DNA of 64,000 nt from NCBI RefSeq assembly GCF_949628265.1, contig NC_088788.1, positions 25,158,335 through 25,222,334 of the forward strand, in the 5' to 3' direction. The translations under genes were made by a program, and so were the position numbers. Below, piece after piece: positions 26,195 through 39,522 of this stretch. Each line of letters starts with the position of its first letter. The stretch's first letter is position 1. The notes beneath the pieces are model-generated. The model did no database searches. It had not been told where the DNA came from and worked only from the letters and a program-made list of their open reading frames with translations. Source of the DNA: Cloeon dipterum. Taxonomy: Eukaryota > Arthropoda > Insecta > Ephemeroptera > Baetidae.

Positions 26195-27270
26195 ACAGTT
26201 GTAGACGAGGGTCCGTACAAAGGTGTCGTTCAGAAATCGGTTACTTTTGGTCTCAGCGGTGGTCAGTGCCCAGACGGGCGATGATTCGCAAGTCTAAGTT
26301 TGTTATTTTAAGTTATCGACCTGTGATTGTCATCACTTGATGAGCAGCCGATTTTCTTCCAGGCCTAACAGGAAATTAATTTTCTATTTAGGGACCCGCG
26401 TCCCAGCATTTCGCGAATTAGACTCTACTTTTAACATGTGAAATTTGTTGTTTCTCTGTATTAACACGTGAAATGCTCAAGATTTTCATAAACGCACATT
26501 TTTAAAGGAGAATCTCTTCAGCTCTTGTGTCAAGAACATTTCAATGGAATCAAGAATTGATGTTGATATCATGGTGGGCTATGTGACAGCTAGATATGTA
26601 TGTTATCGCATTGCATTGGAGTCGGATTACGGCAGGCTTTTAGCTTGACCTTGAAACTTACAATGATATCCATGTGCTCAGGGATGCCATATTCTTTCAA
26701 GGTTGCGTTGCCGTAATCCGCCCCCAATTAGGCAAAACCAATTTTTGCTATTTTTAACCTTTATTTATTTTTAGTTTGAAAGAGTACAAATCTGAAAAAT
26801 TTGTCTGTTTTGACATCTTGCGTTTTCTCTAATTCAGTATGATTTTACTATGAAGCTTTATAGCTCTTGGCTTTAGTTATTCTGTTTTGACGCTGATTAC
26901 AGCACTGAGCGATTTGAACAATAGATAATAATCTTCTGTTGTGGATTAAAAATCGACACATTGAGTCTGCAAGACTGGCGGTGTGTTCACTACGACTGTC
27001 CTCGTGTGAGTGCATTGGACCCTCTCAGCAAAATGCCAACTTCGTGTAATCCGTGATAAAAGTGTTTGCCAAAGAGATGTGAGGCTGGTTGCAAAATAGC
27101 CAAATGAAGCAGAACGTTTTTAAAGCGCAATTAATAATCGAATACACTCCTGTTCTGCAACCGGCCATTATTTATACATGCTTATGCTGCATACATTTTG
27201 TATATTTGTTTTCTATGGCTGTAATATATATGAAATTGACATGATTAGAAACGAAATAAATGTGCAGCTC
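26195..27270 (+). other. Probable 3' UTR of the FRS2-like gene
   Basis: No coding signal. The first AATAAA on the plus strand in a convincing place is at 27255-27260, which would give a 3' UTR of about 1.1 kb. It contains the inverted repeat at 26623-26720. Confidence 0.45.
26623..26720 (+). repeat. Inverted repeat in FRS2-like 3' UTR
   Basis: CGGATTACGGCA (26623-26634) is perfectly complementary to TGCCGTAATCCG (26709-26720), and inside these GACCTTGAAA/TTTCAAGGT pair again. The predicted stem-loop of about 98 nt is unusually GC-rich for its surroundings. Confidence 0.75.
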
Positions 27271-27644
27271 AATCCAATCATGAATTTCATGAAATTCTAT
27301 CAATTACATACTTTCCCTGCAAACTGAATGAGCAAGGTGGAAACCTCGCCTAAATACGGCTTTCAGGGCTTTTCTGCCCATTAACAAATTTTATTCCTCA
27401 GCAATTCACCTATTTGAACTTTGAAGTCCTATATTACTGTTTTATTCAAGTTACTCGCCATATTATCTTTTCCAAAAAAGCATTATTACTCCTCATTTTA
27501 AATATAACCAAGTATCAGCTGCGTTCAGCTCTATCTGCAAACCATGTGACCCATTTGCCTTATAGAGATATTAACCTAATCTAAGGAAACAGGAAATGCA
27601 ATAAAAGATAGGTAGTAAATTTGTGATAGATTGTGATTGGAATA

Positions 27645-27650
27645 TTTATT
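27645..27650 (-). terminator. Poly(A) signal of the SR-protein gene
   Basis: AATAAA on the minus strand, about 590 bp past the stop codon. A donor-like CCAG|GTAAAC directly after the stop codon (28242-28233) hints that part of the 3' UTR may be spliced. The 3' end faces the FRS2-like gene across about 370 bp. Confidence 0.5.
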
Positions 27651-28242
27651 GATTCCCAAAACCAAAACATGTAAAACTATTGATAGGCAAAATGGATTAC
27701 TTCTCCCATCATAGTGATGCAATTTGGTTATGATTGAAGTAGTTAAATTCAAACATTAGAGTCTAGACAATTTTATCATAGTTACAGTATGGTAGGATAC
27801 TGGTATCTCTTCATTATCATGATTACCAATGTCTTAGGGAGAGTACACACTTGAACAAAAGCACCTGGTGCAATCATTTGTTACAAAAGCGTTGTACGTA
27901 AAATCATAATTAAGCGGACGTCCTAAAAACTGCAAACCTAAACTAATTTTATGACGCATTAAATGGAATTGCATGTCCAAACCAGCTTGCTTCAGTGAGG
28001 TCAAAATCTGAAACGAATGAAACAAAAAAAGTGATGATTCGGTATTGTACTCAAGATCTCTACTATTGAACTACATAGATGAATCACAATGTGGATGCAA
28101 CATAGTTTGATGTGAAGGAACATAGGTAAATCATATTGAATCCATTCACTGGATTTATAATTGTAAATGGGTCAGATTAAGAGAGACAGCCCGTTGCGAT
28201 TGGAAGAAAAGTGTAGTCAGGAGGAATATTTTGTTTACCTGG

Positions 28243-30265
28243 CTAGCGGCTTCTTGATTTAGAGCGCGTTGGGCTGCGACTCTTCCTCTCGGCAGGAGAG
28301 CGGCGTGCAGAGCGCGACCTGGAGCGGCTCCTGGATGCAGACCTTGAGGCAGATCTGCTGCGGCGGCTGCGGCTGCGTGAGCGGGATCGAGAACGCGAGT
28401 ACGACCTAGAACGAGAGGGGACAATTAGCAAAGTCAGTCGATGGACAAAGACGCCTGGTTTTGTTAGACTGCAAGTTTTGGCTCCTAGTGAGTGTTCGAT
28501 TCGAGGGATTTTGATAATAAAATCTAATCAAGATGAGACAGCGTAGAAATCGAAGTGAACAGATTCCCTGACGACTTAACTTCAGATGTCAAAGGTTTGC
28601 AACAAAAGAGTTAATAAGGGGGTGTGACTGAATCTCATTAAAGGGGATGGTTGATTTAGAAATTGAATCTCGCGTTTTGTTAAAATCAAACATCATTTTT
28701 TTAATGTGAATGCTGCCCGTCCTTACAGGACACTCAGGGTCTGCGTGGTTTTTGCATGAATCTGTCAGTCAGCATTGATCGGGGCTTGTAGAGCTGAAGT
28801 GAAAGTGAAGGACGCATCTGACGGACTGGCTGATCTCTTTTAAGTAGAAGATCTAGTAAGGAAGGACTACGCAGTCTGTCTCGCAGTGGCGCTCGCACAA
28901 AAAGACGCAAAACTCGCGAGAGGACTCGGAGAGATGCACAAGGCGAATTCATTCGTGTTCTGTCTCGTTCAAGAGCGCAGATTTCAAATTTACACGCGGA
29001 AGGTAGGTCGAACACTTCAGCCGCGCTGCCTATAAAGGTAACACAGCATTGAATTATCACCAATTCATCTGCATATTCCATAGTCAAGTGGGGACCAGAA
29101 CTTCTGCTTTGAAAATCAGGCCTTGGAAAATGCTGATTACTTTGAATTTAAATTTTAATGGACAATAATAATTCAAATTTCAAATGAAAAATTATGAGTA
29201 TCAAGGCCTACCAGGTCCCCACTCTACCTGAGACACAAAAAATATAATATTCAATAATAATTTGAACGAAGAGCTGATTAATTTAAATTTCTCATCAGTC
29301 TGGGCCAGCAGAGCATTAGTCAGGTCCATACCTGCGGCGGCTTCCGCCTCCTCCTCCACCTCCACGGCGGCTGTAGCGAGAGCAGTCTCTTGCGTAGTGC
29401 CCCCTTTCGCCACATTCGTAGCATCTGTCTTCCGGGTGGAACGGGCGGCCCCTGCGGCTGCTTCCGCCACGGAAACGCGACTTGCTCATTCCGTTAGACA
29501 TCTCGACCCTGACTCGCCGTCCGCAAATTGTCCTGAGGAGAGACGCCGATGAGATTATGAATAGATGGGCATTTTTGATGACTCTCACCTTCCATCGAGG
29601 CCACGGACTGAGTCTTCTGCGTCCCTGGGGTCTTCGAACTCGACGAAAGCAAATCCAGGAGGATTCCGTGCCACCCACACATTCCTCAATGGACCGTAGT
29701 AACTAAACGCGTCTTCCAATTCCTGTTTGGACGCATTAGATCCTGAAACGAGATAAGAAATATGTAATGAATTTCTCGAATTCCAGAGCAGCATGACTGT
29801 TCAGAATTAAAATTTGAATTATATAATACATGTAATGCAATAAGGTTCTCTGCCAAAATAGCATCAAACCACACACATAAGATATAACATTATGTTATTA
29901 TGTTAAACGAATGTAAACAAATATTGCAATGCATCAACTGAGCGTATCATAATAATTGATTTATTGACCCGGCATTTTGTGGCCACTTCTCTAATGGACT
30001 TTCCCATTTAGATATCACACATCAATCTGATGAATTAAGTAATCTCTTTCTCGCCAGTTCAATCAATCTGATGGAAAATTATCGAATAGATTGACTAGTT
30101 TTATAGGGCCCGGCTTTTAACGGCAAATCTTCAGGGGAGGAAGTGCGTATTTGCCACAAATTCAAGGTCCCCGAAATAGCAAACTGATGCGACGACGATT
30201 TACTCACCCAAATCTCCAACGTAAACTTTGCAATCAACGACTGCAGCCTCGCGATGCCGCGACAT
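28243..30265 (-). CDS. SR splicing factor of the SRSF7/x16 type
   Basis: Exons in transcript order: 30265-30208, 29742-29589, 29532-29332 and 28405-28243. They total 576 nt, 191 aa, in phase. Seen: an RRM over residues 11-82 with RNP motifs CKVYVGDLG and [14 protein letters not shown], a CCHC zinc knuckle at 108-121 ([14 protein letters not shown]), a Gly-rich linker, and an RS domain from about 140 to the end with repeated Arg-Ser. RRM plus one zinc knuckle plus RS is the SRSF7 (9G8) and Drosophila x16 architecture; SRSF3/Rbp1 lacks the knuckle. Role: nuclear pre-mRNA splicing and mRNA export, with RS serines phosphorylated by SR kinases. The last intron (29331-28406) holds a candidate poison exon and a long inverted structure, which suggests autoregulation by splicing. 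Confidence 0.93.
28727..29029 (-). other. Candidate poison cassette exon of the SR gene
   Basis: It lies in the intron between the zinc-knuckle exon and the RS exon. The acceptor is CCTTTATAG (before 29029) and the donor is CCT|GTAAGG (after 28727); length 303 nt. Joined in phase after 29332 it reads a few codons and reaches TGA, so inclusion would truncate the protein and expose the mRNA to nonsense-mediated decay. The exon is rich in GA and CG motifs of the enhancer type. SRSF7 genes in vertebrates have a poison exon at the same place, which supports but does not prove the call. Confidence 0.45.
29093..29226. repeat. Ordered inverted-repeat structure in SR-gene intron
   Basis: AGTGGGGACC (left, about 29095) pairs with GGTCCCCACT (right, ending about 29223). 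Further inside, CAGGCCTTG pairs with CAAGGCCT, and AT-rich TTTGAATTT pairs with AAATTCAAA. The nested order fits an imperfect hairpin of about 130 nt directly upstream, in transcript order, of the candidate poison exon. Confidence 0.55.
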
Positions 30266-31249
30266 GGTTTACTGCTGGCAATAAATCGGCTCCTTCGACC
30301 TGAAAATCCTTTATTTGACGGTGAAAAGTGAAAAATGCCGCGTATGGAGTCGGCTAAATTTCCAGGTTGGGTTAGGGACGCTTCTTTTTCGACCCCAACA
30401 ACAGCAGTGGGAGAAAACAGAAGCTCTTGAGCGTCTCTTTCATGGTCTGTCACACACTCTGGCGGCTCAATTTAACACTTTTCTATTAGGCGCAAATGCT
30501 TTGAAATTCTTTGCGCAAAGAAGCATGCTAGTATAGTGTGTGCATGAGGATATATTTTAATTTAACTCTCTCATTAACTTTTTAAATGCCTTTATGGAAT
30601 TTTTGTGATTTTTTAAAGTTCGCTCACCAAAATCAACGCTTTGCGCTTTGTAGAGGAAATAGACAGTCAATAATAAAAAAATGTCTACAAATAACAAAGC
30701 TGTGTGTTTAATTATTGAGCAAAAATATTTTCCATGAAAATCATTAAACAATTAAATATAAATAAAGTGTGCTCGCTGAAGAAGAAAATTTGATGCTAGT
30801 AAGTATAATTATCTTCAATTACTCGAATTATTTAACGTCCCAAGAATCGTTAAATTATAATTTTCAGATGAGTTAAATATGGGATTTTTAATTGATTTTA
30901 GGGTAAAATGCATGCACGATTTTTTTTCTTTTATTTCAACCCAGTAATCTTCAACCCTACAAAAAGCAGGAAATCACTTGAGACGTTTCTTGTTTGTAAC
31001 AAATATATATACAACATGGTACACTTTCACTGCCAGTGTCCTTTCCCGAAACTAATTAGAAATTCACAAAGTGTGGCGTCTCTCAAGCACACCTGCATAT
31101 ATGCTTTCAGCCCTCTCGCTCTGATAAATTGCAAAAGTTCCAAGGGAGCTAACTTTCCTGCAGTGCATTATCTTGCCATTGAACTCGACACCATAACGCG
31201 CCGCGCAGTATTAAAATATATGCTAATTGAGTGCAAGAGCGGAAAAATC

Positions 31250-31560
31250 AATCCAGCGCGTCAGTGAAAAGTCGCGCGCGCGAGGGAAAGAAAGGGAAAG
31301 AGCAGCGTAAGACGAAAATTTGACGTCGGCGTGTTGGGCAAAAAATGAATCTCGCGCGCGCGAGAGACGTGCCGCCTCGTTCAACACGTAAATAGGCTGC
31401 TGCTGCAGAGCATCGGAGGATTTTGGGCTTTGGGATCGAATGAGAGCCGGTCGCCAGCTGCCGTTTATCATTATTTATGTGCGGCGGCACTGCAGCGGCC
31501 TCCCCTGCCGCCCACATCTGCCGCACACCACTCACAGACAGAAAGCAGAGGAACCTGAAA
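31250..31560. promoter_or_regulatory. CpG-rich promoter-like block
   Basis: Dense CpG with two copies of a CGCGCGCGAG element (near 31272-31285 and 31352-31366; the second is a perfect CTCGCGCGCGCGAG palindrome) and initiator-like CACTCACAGACAG near 31528-31541. It resembles the stumps leader region in composition. No coding exon follows in the window, so the gene it would serve is unknown. Confidence 0.3.
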
Positions 31561-32899
31561 CGTGCTGCGAAGAAGTGTGTGTATAGTGTGCTATGCTACG
31601 GCAGGTATAGCGTAGTGTGCTTTATCTTTTGATAAACGTGAGCAGCTGCCCATTGTTCGCGGCTGGAATGGAAAGGAAAATGCGTGCCGTATGCCAGTAA
31701 CAACAAAGCACCCTGTTGAATTCCAATTTATACCTGAAACTCAATGATCCGACAGCCGCGTGTAGGCGGCAGATGTGTAAAATATCATTCGCCACATAAG
31801 ACTAGCAGCTTACGTAAGGGTCGGTATAGTGCTGAGCAACGTTCGCCACGGAATTTCTTCAAGAGCGCTGCAAAAATGGAAGCGAATGAGTTTCGGATCC
31901 TCGCTTTTGTCAGATATTGAGGTTATTACTATGGAATGACGTAGCACATGTATTCAATTTATTGAACGACAAAATATACTAGAACGCGGTAAAAATGAAT
32001 CTCTCAGAGATAGTCTGTTTTTGTCGTGACCCTGAATTCGCATAAATGAACATCAAGAGTATGGGACACAAAGGCATCAGTTAAATTAAACTTAAAATTC
32101 ACTGTTTTATTTTGCAATAACTCCTTATTAAAAATAGCTTGCCCGGTAGGTCTTCTTTATTAAGGAAAAAATGTTTATAATTATTTATTTTAGAACCTCT
32201 GCTCAGTACATCCCTTGGGCTACGAGCTCACTGGGTCCTAATAACACTGCGCAGGGATAACATGAGGGGCCCAAGTGGCCGCAGAGGAGCTTGGGCCCAG
32301 TTTGTCAATATTTCCGCTTCCCCGCGCCGAGGTCTTTTATTGAAACGTCAGACATTCGTTTCTAAATACGTTGGAAAAGTGCGAAAACCAGCCAGTGGCG
32401 AGTCGGCGCCGGTGCACCTCCCAGCCAGTTGAGCTAATTAACCACCTTTATGTCATTTCCGTCATTAGGCAACCAGTAAAAACCCCTGAAATGCTGAACG
32501 TATTTTTAAATCCAAGCCAACGGCCGGGTTAGATATTCGGACATTTTTTGGAATTAACCCTATAGGACTTAATAAAAAATTGCTGAAGGTGAAAAATGGC
32601 ATCTCAAGTCTCAACCAGAAGGACAATTAGTACAACATTTAGATAAAATTTTGATTTCGTGGTTTTGAAAGCTACCAGTTAAATTTATAATATGCAGCAG
32701 AAAAATTATGACAACCTCGTATGCCTTTATTTGCATCCATCAACAATTTGTTAAGCTCTAATTAAAATAGATAAAAAAATCCATTATTCCTTCTTTTTCT
32801 ATGCAGTTAAATTAAAATGGTTAGTTTTTTCTCTAGTATATGTACTTGTCACTTTTTTATCTGAAATGTTTTGATTCAGGAATGTTCCCTTGACACTAC

Positions 32900-33310
32900 A
32901 GGAGTACTCGTGAGTGAGTGAGTGAGTGAGTGGTACTCAAGTGGCCCAACCGCGATTAATTGGAACGAGCCGGGGTCAGAGAGTTCAACAATCGGGCGCA
33001 GAATGTTGTTTTGTGGTGCGGTGAGCGTTGTTTGCCGACCAAATGGAAATATGCTGCAGCTGGCGGTGGCTGCGGCGGCGGCGGAGACAAGACGCCGAGG
33101 ACGAGGCGAGGCGGGCGGTCCGCCAGAAGGGACTCGCGCCGCGGCGGCGGCCAGCGGACGGAGGAGAGGGGAAGCAGGTGCAAATTTCCAGCCTCCGCCC
33201 CGGCCGCGCTGACGCAGGAGAGAGATGAAGCCGGTAATGAGGAGCCTGGGCGCTCCTTTTACTTCCAAAAAGCTCGGCGGCAGGTGTCTCCTGACAGTGA
33301 GCGGCCAACC
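32900..33310. promoter_or_regulatory. CpG-rich block with GTGA repeat
   Basis: A short (GTGA)n tract at about 32910-32931 is followed by about 250 bp of very CpG/GGC-rich sequence. Donor-like GAAGCCG|GTAATG occurs near 33232. The block could be the first exon and promoter of a noncoding transcript or an off-window gene. Confidence 0.3.
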
Positions 33311-36300
33311 AAAAGCAACGCGCTCGTATAATTTTAGTGGTTTTATACCTGCCAGCGCAATCCTTCCGTCGCTCTCGCTCGCGAGCCGATTATAATTGCG
33401 CAACTTACTGCCTCGAATTTTAATGAAATCCGTTTTCAAATGTAAGGTCTTTTTGCCGGTGGTTTTAGAGAAATGGGATATACATAATCTCTAAATGCAA
33501 ACTCCAACGGTCATCTGCTGCCTATTTATAACCCGTGATTATCTCCTGTTTTGTTATTTTTCAACAACCTTGCCGAAAACTCGCAAGCAGATTTCGCGAG
33601 AGTCGTTTGCCATTAAATCAAAAGTTTGCGTTCAGCAGGTGCAGAATTCCAATCTTTCCCTAAAAGATCAGGTGACCCAAGAAGAAAAATAACTCTCAGC
33701 TTTTGCAAGCTAAAAACGGCCAGTAAAATTGAAGAATAGTTTCAAAATGTCTACATAAAAATGTTACTGCTGAAATAGTAAATGCGTAATTAAAACAACA
33801 ATAAATTCTTCATCGATAGAATGATACTGTAATCATTGTATTATCCTCTCGCTGCGAGGCAAAATACCATTTCAGTGCAAAGCAAGCTGTAAGAAATGTG
33901 TGGAATATAAATTATGGTTCAAGACATTTCCACATGAACTGTTGGAATGTGATTCTCGAGGTGCTCTAGATATTAATGCAATATGAAACGCTAATGTCTT
34001 TAAAATTGTAAAACACGTCTTTATATTTGCGTCTGAGCTCAAGAAAAGAAAAACCCTTTCATGTTTAATTGAATTAACATCTAGCTTATATAGTAACAAA
34101 TTAATAATAGGTTTTAGACAAAAAAATGGTAAACATTTTTAAAGAAATTTATTTTTGTCCACATGGGTAGTTCTTTTGGATGCAAAAAAGTCATCTCACT
34201 GAAACAATCTGCTGAGGATTTGGTCTCACTTGCCGCTTATAACGATTGGCTACACTCATTTTGTTAAATTTCTGAAAAGATAATTTTCAATTTTAAATTC
34301 CCAAAAAATAAGTATTTTTGGTCAATTTTGTACTTCAGAACTTTTAGCAAATTGCACATGCCTATTCATTTGTATTCTCATTTATTGTTGATGATTAACT
34401 TGCAAAAACAGTATAGAAAATTACAAAAAATGGGTAAGATTGCGTGTTATTTAATTTTCACGCAGCTAGGTTTAATTGCATCAAATCAATCTCATTGTTG
34501 CGGTGGCAGTGCTGCTGTTTTTGTTCCATATCCGGGGAGAATCTAGATCTTCGCGTGAGGTATGAAATCATATCGTTACAAGAGCAGTTTTAGATGCGCG
34601 AGCAGTGAAGTTTAATTGTGAATACACTCCACGGCATAACACAGCTCGTGCCGCGCTGCAGTAACTACAATAAACACTCTCGCACTGCGAAGATGAAACC
34701 GCATAGCGTGTGGCTTTAAATAGTGTATACGTTTTCTCCGTGTTTAGAGCTTGCCTGCTAGCAAAATGCAAAAGCAGCGCCGCTTTCAGAAGACGGAACA
34801 ATCATTTGATGCTACGCTCTGCTCTTGGGAGAGCATATACGTACAATAATGAAGGCGCATTTTGTTCCTTTTCCAACCTCACGGCGGCTCATTTCAGTGC
34901 GGTGACGTGAATTTGCGGAAAATCGCGCCGCTCACGGCTGAGAGAGCGACAGCGATTGCAGAAGATACATGACGAGATAATTATTGCTCCCGTGGAAATT
35001 TTGCCACTATTTCCTCGACTGTCAAGATATCGCGGCTGAAAATTTAGATAATTGAATTAGAGTGTAGTCTTCACAGCTACAGAATATATGTTCGATTTTA
35101 AATTTTCATACATCTTTTTGTGTTGAATTTTATTGATGAATTAGATGAAAGCACAAAAATACATAAAAAAATTTGAATTAAAGAGCTGGTTAAGCCTTGA
35201 CTTTATTAATTCCACCAGTTTCCAGAAGTGGAAATAATCTTGAATGCAATTACTTATCATTAGGTAAATTTGTGTTTTACTTTCTAGATTTAAAAAATTC
35301 TGGAGGCTTCTAGTTTGAAAGATATAATATGACCTCTATGATGAATTTGAGAAATGTGTTAGGCATATTAGTAAAATTACAAGGGAAAGATTTTCAGCTC
35401 TATGAAACTGTCGTTGTTGAGATTCCTTTTGGGTATAAACTTAAACTAGAAAGGGTATGTATTAAGCCCAAATATTTTGAAAAAATTTATGTTAAAATAT
35501 TATCAACTTTAATTAAGTCACGACCTTCCCGAAAAATTTTTATCGGCAAGCTTAGTATTTATACTTTATAAAATTTAAAAAAGATTTTTCCAGCCCAGAC
35601 GCCTAAAAAAGCCACAAATAACCCCTTCTCTCTTTCTGCGGAAATGTAAAGCAAATTCGCTCTCTTTACCACAGAGATTGAGCCTCCACGTTTGCATTCA
35701 ATTTTCTCTCCGCCGTCGCGCCGTCCTTTTTTGCGCCTTGCGCTTATTTAATACTCTAAACACCACTCTATTTTCACGGCACAAAGCTCCTTTTGTGTTT
35801 ACGAACGTACCATGCGCTTCAGATATCCTCGAAACAAGGCAGCACAAGTGCCCGAGCACATTGTATAAAAAAAGCTACACCGCGGTGTGAGATCATATTT
35901 TGGTTGCGCTCAATGCGGGCGGCCGCTTTCCATTGTGGTGGGTCAGGGTAGAGAGAGAGGGAGATATCGCACGCACATTCGGAATTAGAATAAAATTCTC
36001 TAATAGAGCGGGTCGAAAGGCGTGAAAAATGTTAAGTGCGCATACCTGTTTTATAAAACAGTTTCGTTTGTGCGAGGAAATGCGGGCGACCTGACCACGC
36101 TCACAATTAGCGACCCGCATTCCGTCCGTGTGCGGTCCTTTCTCGCATTAATTAATCTCTCAGCCCTGCGTGTAAGGACGGAAAGCAGAAAAATTGCCTT
36201 GATTTAACCTCTAGAATTAATTGACGAAGTTCTCTCTGGCAAACGTCATTTGCAGACTCGAACGGCTTGTGCACTACTTCCATTGGCTGCACGTGAATAT

Positions 36301-39225
36301 GTACATTTAGTAATTAACGTACGCAACTCGCGGCGTGTGTTCGTTTATGAAGCTGTTGAACTAAATACAGAAGGGGTACTCATTCAGGTGTAGTGCCAGA
36401 GTGCGACCCATTATAATCGCTTTTCAGCGATTCGTGGAAATGCAAAGTGTGCATTTTAGCAGGATAAATTATACGCAGTTGCACAAATGAGACTGCAACA
36501 CTTGACATACTTTTAGAATCATGCAATACAGCAGTTTCCTCTTAGTTAGAAATGAGTAAATATTTCCTGCTCTGTATTACAATATTTTCAAAGTTAAGAG
36601 CGGAAATCGATTTTTAAGAAATCGAAATTTGGTAAGTGGGGTGAGGCATAACAAAAATCCTAAAAATCTATAGATTTTTCCAAGGATACTAAATTTGCAA
36701 TTTTGAGGCTACCATGCAGACTAAAATCGAGTTGCGAACCCACAAAATGAACGCAACAACTTCGCTGAACTAAACCAAATAATGCAACAATAGAACATCC
36801 GGCAGCGCAGCGCATTGTCGTATAGGGAGAACATGGCAGATAAGGGTGAAACAATAAACTCGGTCATTTTTGTTTGGTGCTGCAGATAAGGGGTCACGGT
36901 CGGCTGCATTATTCGCAAGGGGCGCTAATGATAATAATGCCAACGCAATGTATGGCAATAATTTCAGCGGATAGACGCGCGACTCGCCTGGCCGCGCACC
37001 GACGAAAATGGCAGATGGCTCGCGCCTCGTTGCTCATAACGTGCGCTCCTAGCCGCTCAATCATTACCACACGTCCATTACACATTACGTGGTGCCACAC
37101 GTATATATATGCATCAATTGTGGCGTGTGTAAATTACAGATGGATGTTCGCAGCAGCAGCAACAGCAGCAGCAGCTAGCCAATGTGTGTTGGGCCCTAGG
37201 CGTCATGTGCCCGACGTTTAGATTACAGAGTTGCCCACGAAACACGCGCTAACTAGCCCCGTTTTTCTCATAACATACATCAGCAAATCTAGTTTGAGCT
37301 AAATAATCGTGCCACTGTTGTGCGCTTGCTGAAGTTTGGGTCAAACGCTCGGACCCCGCATCATAGCACTGTTTCCGGACTCTGCCAATATAATCCTTTT
37401 GTGCCTTTTACAAGAAAGGATACTTCAGTGAAAATTCTTATCTTTTCATTATCTCCCAGGAAAATTTCCCCTGAAACATAATAAACTTCTACCGAAACTA
37501 ATTTTTCATCCATTTAAACTTTTTATCTTCTACTAAATATTTCAAAACACATAAAGCAGGCCAGCAAATTTTTAAAAACGAAGTGCATTTGCAAAAAAAA
37601 TCAAGTGACTGTTTTTAACGGTTTTTATCTTTAAAAAAAGCAGAACCTGAATTTGCCTAACATTCTTTATAGACTTTTTTCTTTTAGATCGTTTGTTTTA
37701 GCTGAGAATCGAAATGTTTTGGTAGGTAGTTGTGATTGGTTGTGATATTGGGACTCGTGCAGTGTCTATAAAGATATTTGATTTTTAGCATGAACTATGT
37801 TTTAATACAATTCTTTGTAAATAAATTTTATACACGTAAGATTTCATTTGAATGAGAATTGAACAAACTCCAAGTATAAGCTACTTCACATGTTATATAA
37901 TTTTCAATAATTTTTATACTTGAAGCCTACAGCTATATTCCGAGAATAATGATTTTCTGGTGGCAGCTGATCAATGAATTAGTTGCATTTTAAACCACTT
38001 ATGCTAGGATGAGTTGAACTCGGGGCTGTCGATATTTTCAGTGGCTAATTCACTCTGGAGAGCCATTCAACCCACATTTGTACGTGTGCGCCCCTTGAAT
38101 TATTTGATTTCCCGTGAACTCCGCAAATTATACCGATGCAGCGGCCGCAAAAGCACGAGCGCAGGTTAATTCTCCAAACACATCCATCGAGCGGCATCCA
38201 AGTGGTCCAGCGGAGTGAACAGCACTCGCGGGAACTCCGACATGATGTATGCATGTGTGCTCTTTCATGCCGTCAACTTAACTGCTGTAGTAACGTCGCG
38301 CGTGTGTTGCCGACCGCCGGCGCTGATGCGGACGCGGACTGTCGGGATTTGCAGCTAAGCAGCCTGCATTATGAACTCGGCGGGCGCACCTGACTTTTGA
38401 TTAATTCACCACCTGAATTCGTGCGAATTACTCACACGCGCGCGCCTAATGGCCTCTGCCAGTGTGCGGTGGGGCTGCTGGCGCACCCTTTTGTGATTTC
38501 ACCGCTTTGTCGCGTGTCAAAGTGACAGGAAAATCGAGTTTCATCGGCGTGACGCGCCAGCACAAAAGAGACGTTGACGTCATGAAAAATGAGGTTTGCG
38601 GCTTTTCAAAAGTTATACGTTAAGTTGGCAATCGCTGGATGATTTGCATATTTGAGCGGGTTGAGGGCGAATGAAACTGGGTCAGTTTATTTTTTACTAT
38701 TTCTCGCAATTTATTGTTGCATTTTCCAAGTGATAAGTTAGCGTACATTGTTATATATGTCATACAAATTTCTATTGTTAAAAAACTCTCGAATTTCGAC
38801 AGTTCACACCGAAGCATTTTAACGGCACATTCAGTCCTTTGACGCGATTACTTAGAAAAATAATACAGCAGCGACAGTGATAATAGTTTGCTCGTGTGTT
38901 GTACCAAATGAAAATCTAACATTAAGTTATATACGTTCTCTTACCGTAACGTGTACACATTAAAATTACATTCAGTCGTAAATAATTAATGCTAAACATA
39001 AAAGTAGTGGATTTGCTCTCTGCTGCAACAACAATAACGACGAGACTGCCATTTATTATTAATGTGTGTATGCAATTTGCTAAAACTATCAAAGATCAAC
39101 TTCCCAAAAACACTCTTGACTACTATAGGATTCGACTCACTCAGCTACACCTTGCAATTCAGCGCACTGCGTGTGCTTGATATAATTAACATGACATCCA
39201 AATTTAAGGCTGATAAAACATTCAC

Positions 39226-39231
39226 TTTATT
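39226..39231 (-). terminator. Candidate poly(A) signal of scabrous
   Basis: AATAAA on the minus strand about 290 bp beyond the stop codon at 39523. Confidence 0.45.
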
Positions 39232-39522
39232 TTGTGATAAGCTCATTATCTCTTCTCAACAACTATCGATTAGAATCCAAGAACAGGGAGCACCGTGAAA
39301 TAGTACAACATATTGTGCAGCTATTTATCGAGGCAGGCCGCGTTGGCCGCAAAAACGAGAGGCGTGTATGTGTTGGACAAAGCTAAACTGGGAGGTCATT
39401 ATTGGTCACACACAGAGGCGCGAGTGGTTAACACAAAAACTAAACCAAATTTAAGTGATATGACTCGAGAATCAATCAATCGATAATGACTAGAGGAGGT
39501 CAACTCGGCGAGTGCTGCTTTT

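Larger units (their letters stand above)
30266..39220. other. 9 kb intergenic region with CpG-rich blocks
   Basis: No protein gene is supported. At the left edge the SR-gene leader begins after an acceptor near 30300. The rest alternates AT-rich DNA with CpG-rich blocks (31250-31560, 32900-33310, parts of 34600-34960, 35900-36200 and 38130-38600). Long open frames in the 32876-33439 block are low-complexity Arg/Ala/Pro products of GC-rich DNA. A CRE-type TGACGTCA palindrome lies near 38575. Confidence 0.5.

Noticed and set aside
32876..33439. 187 aa minus-strand ORF and overlapping plus-strand ORFs
   Set aside because: Low-complexity Arg/Ala/Pro/Ser translations in all frames of a CpG-rich block; no domain and no splice or phase support.
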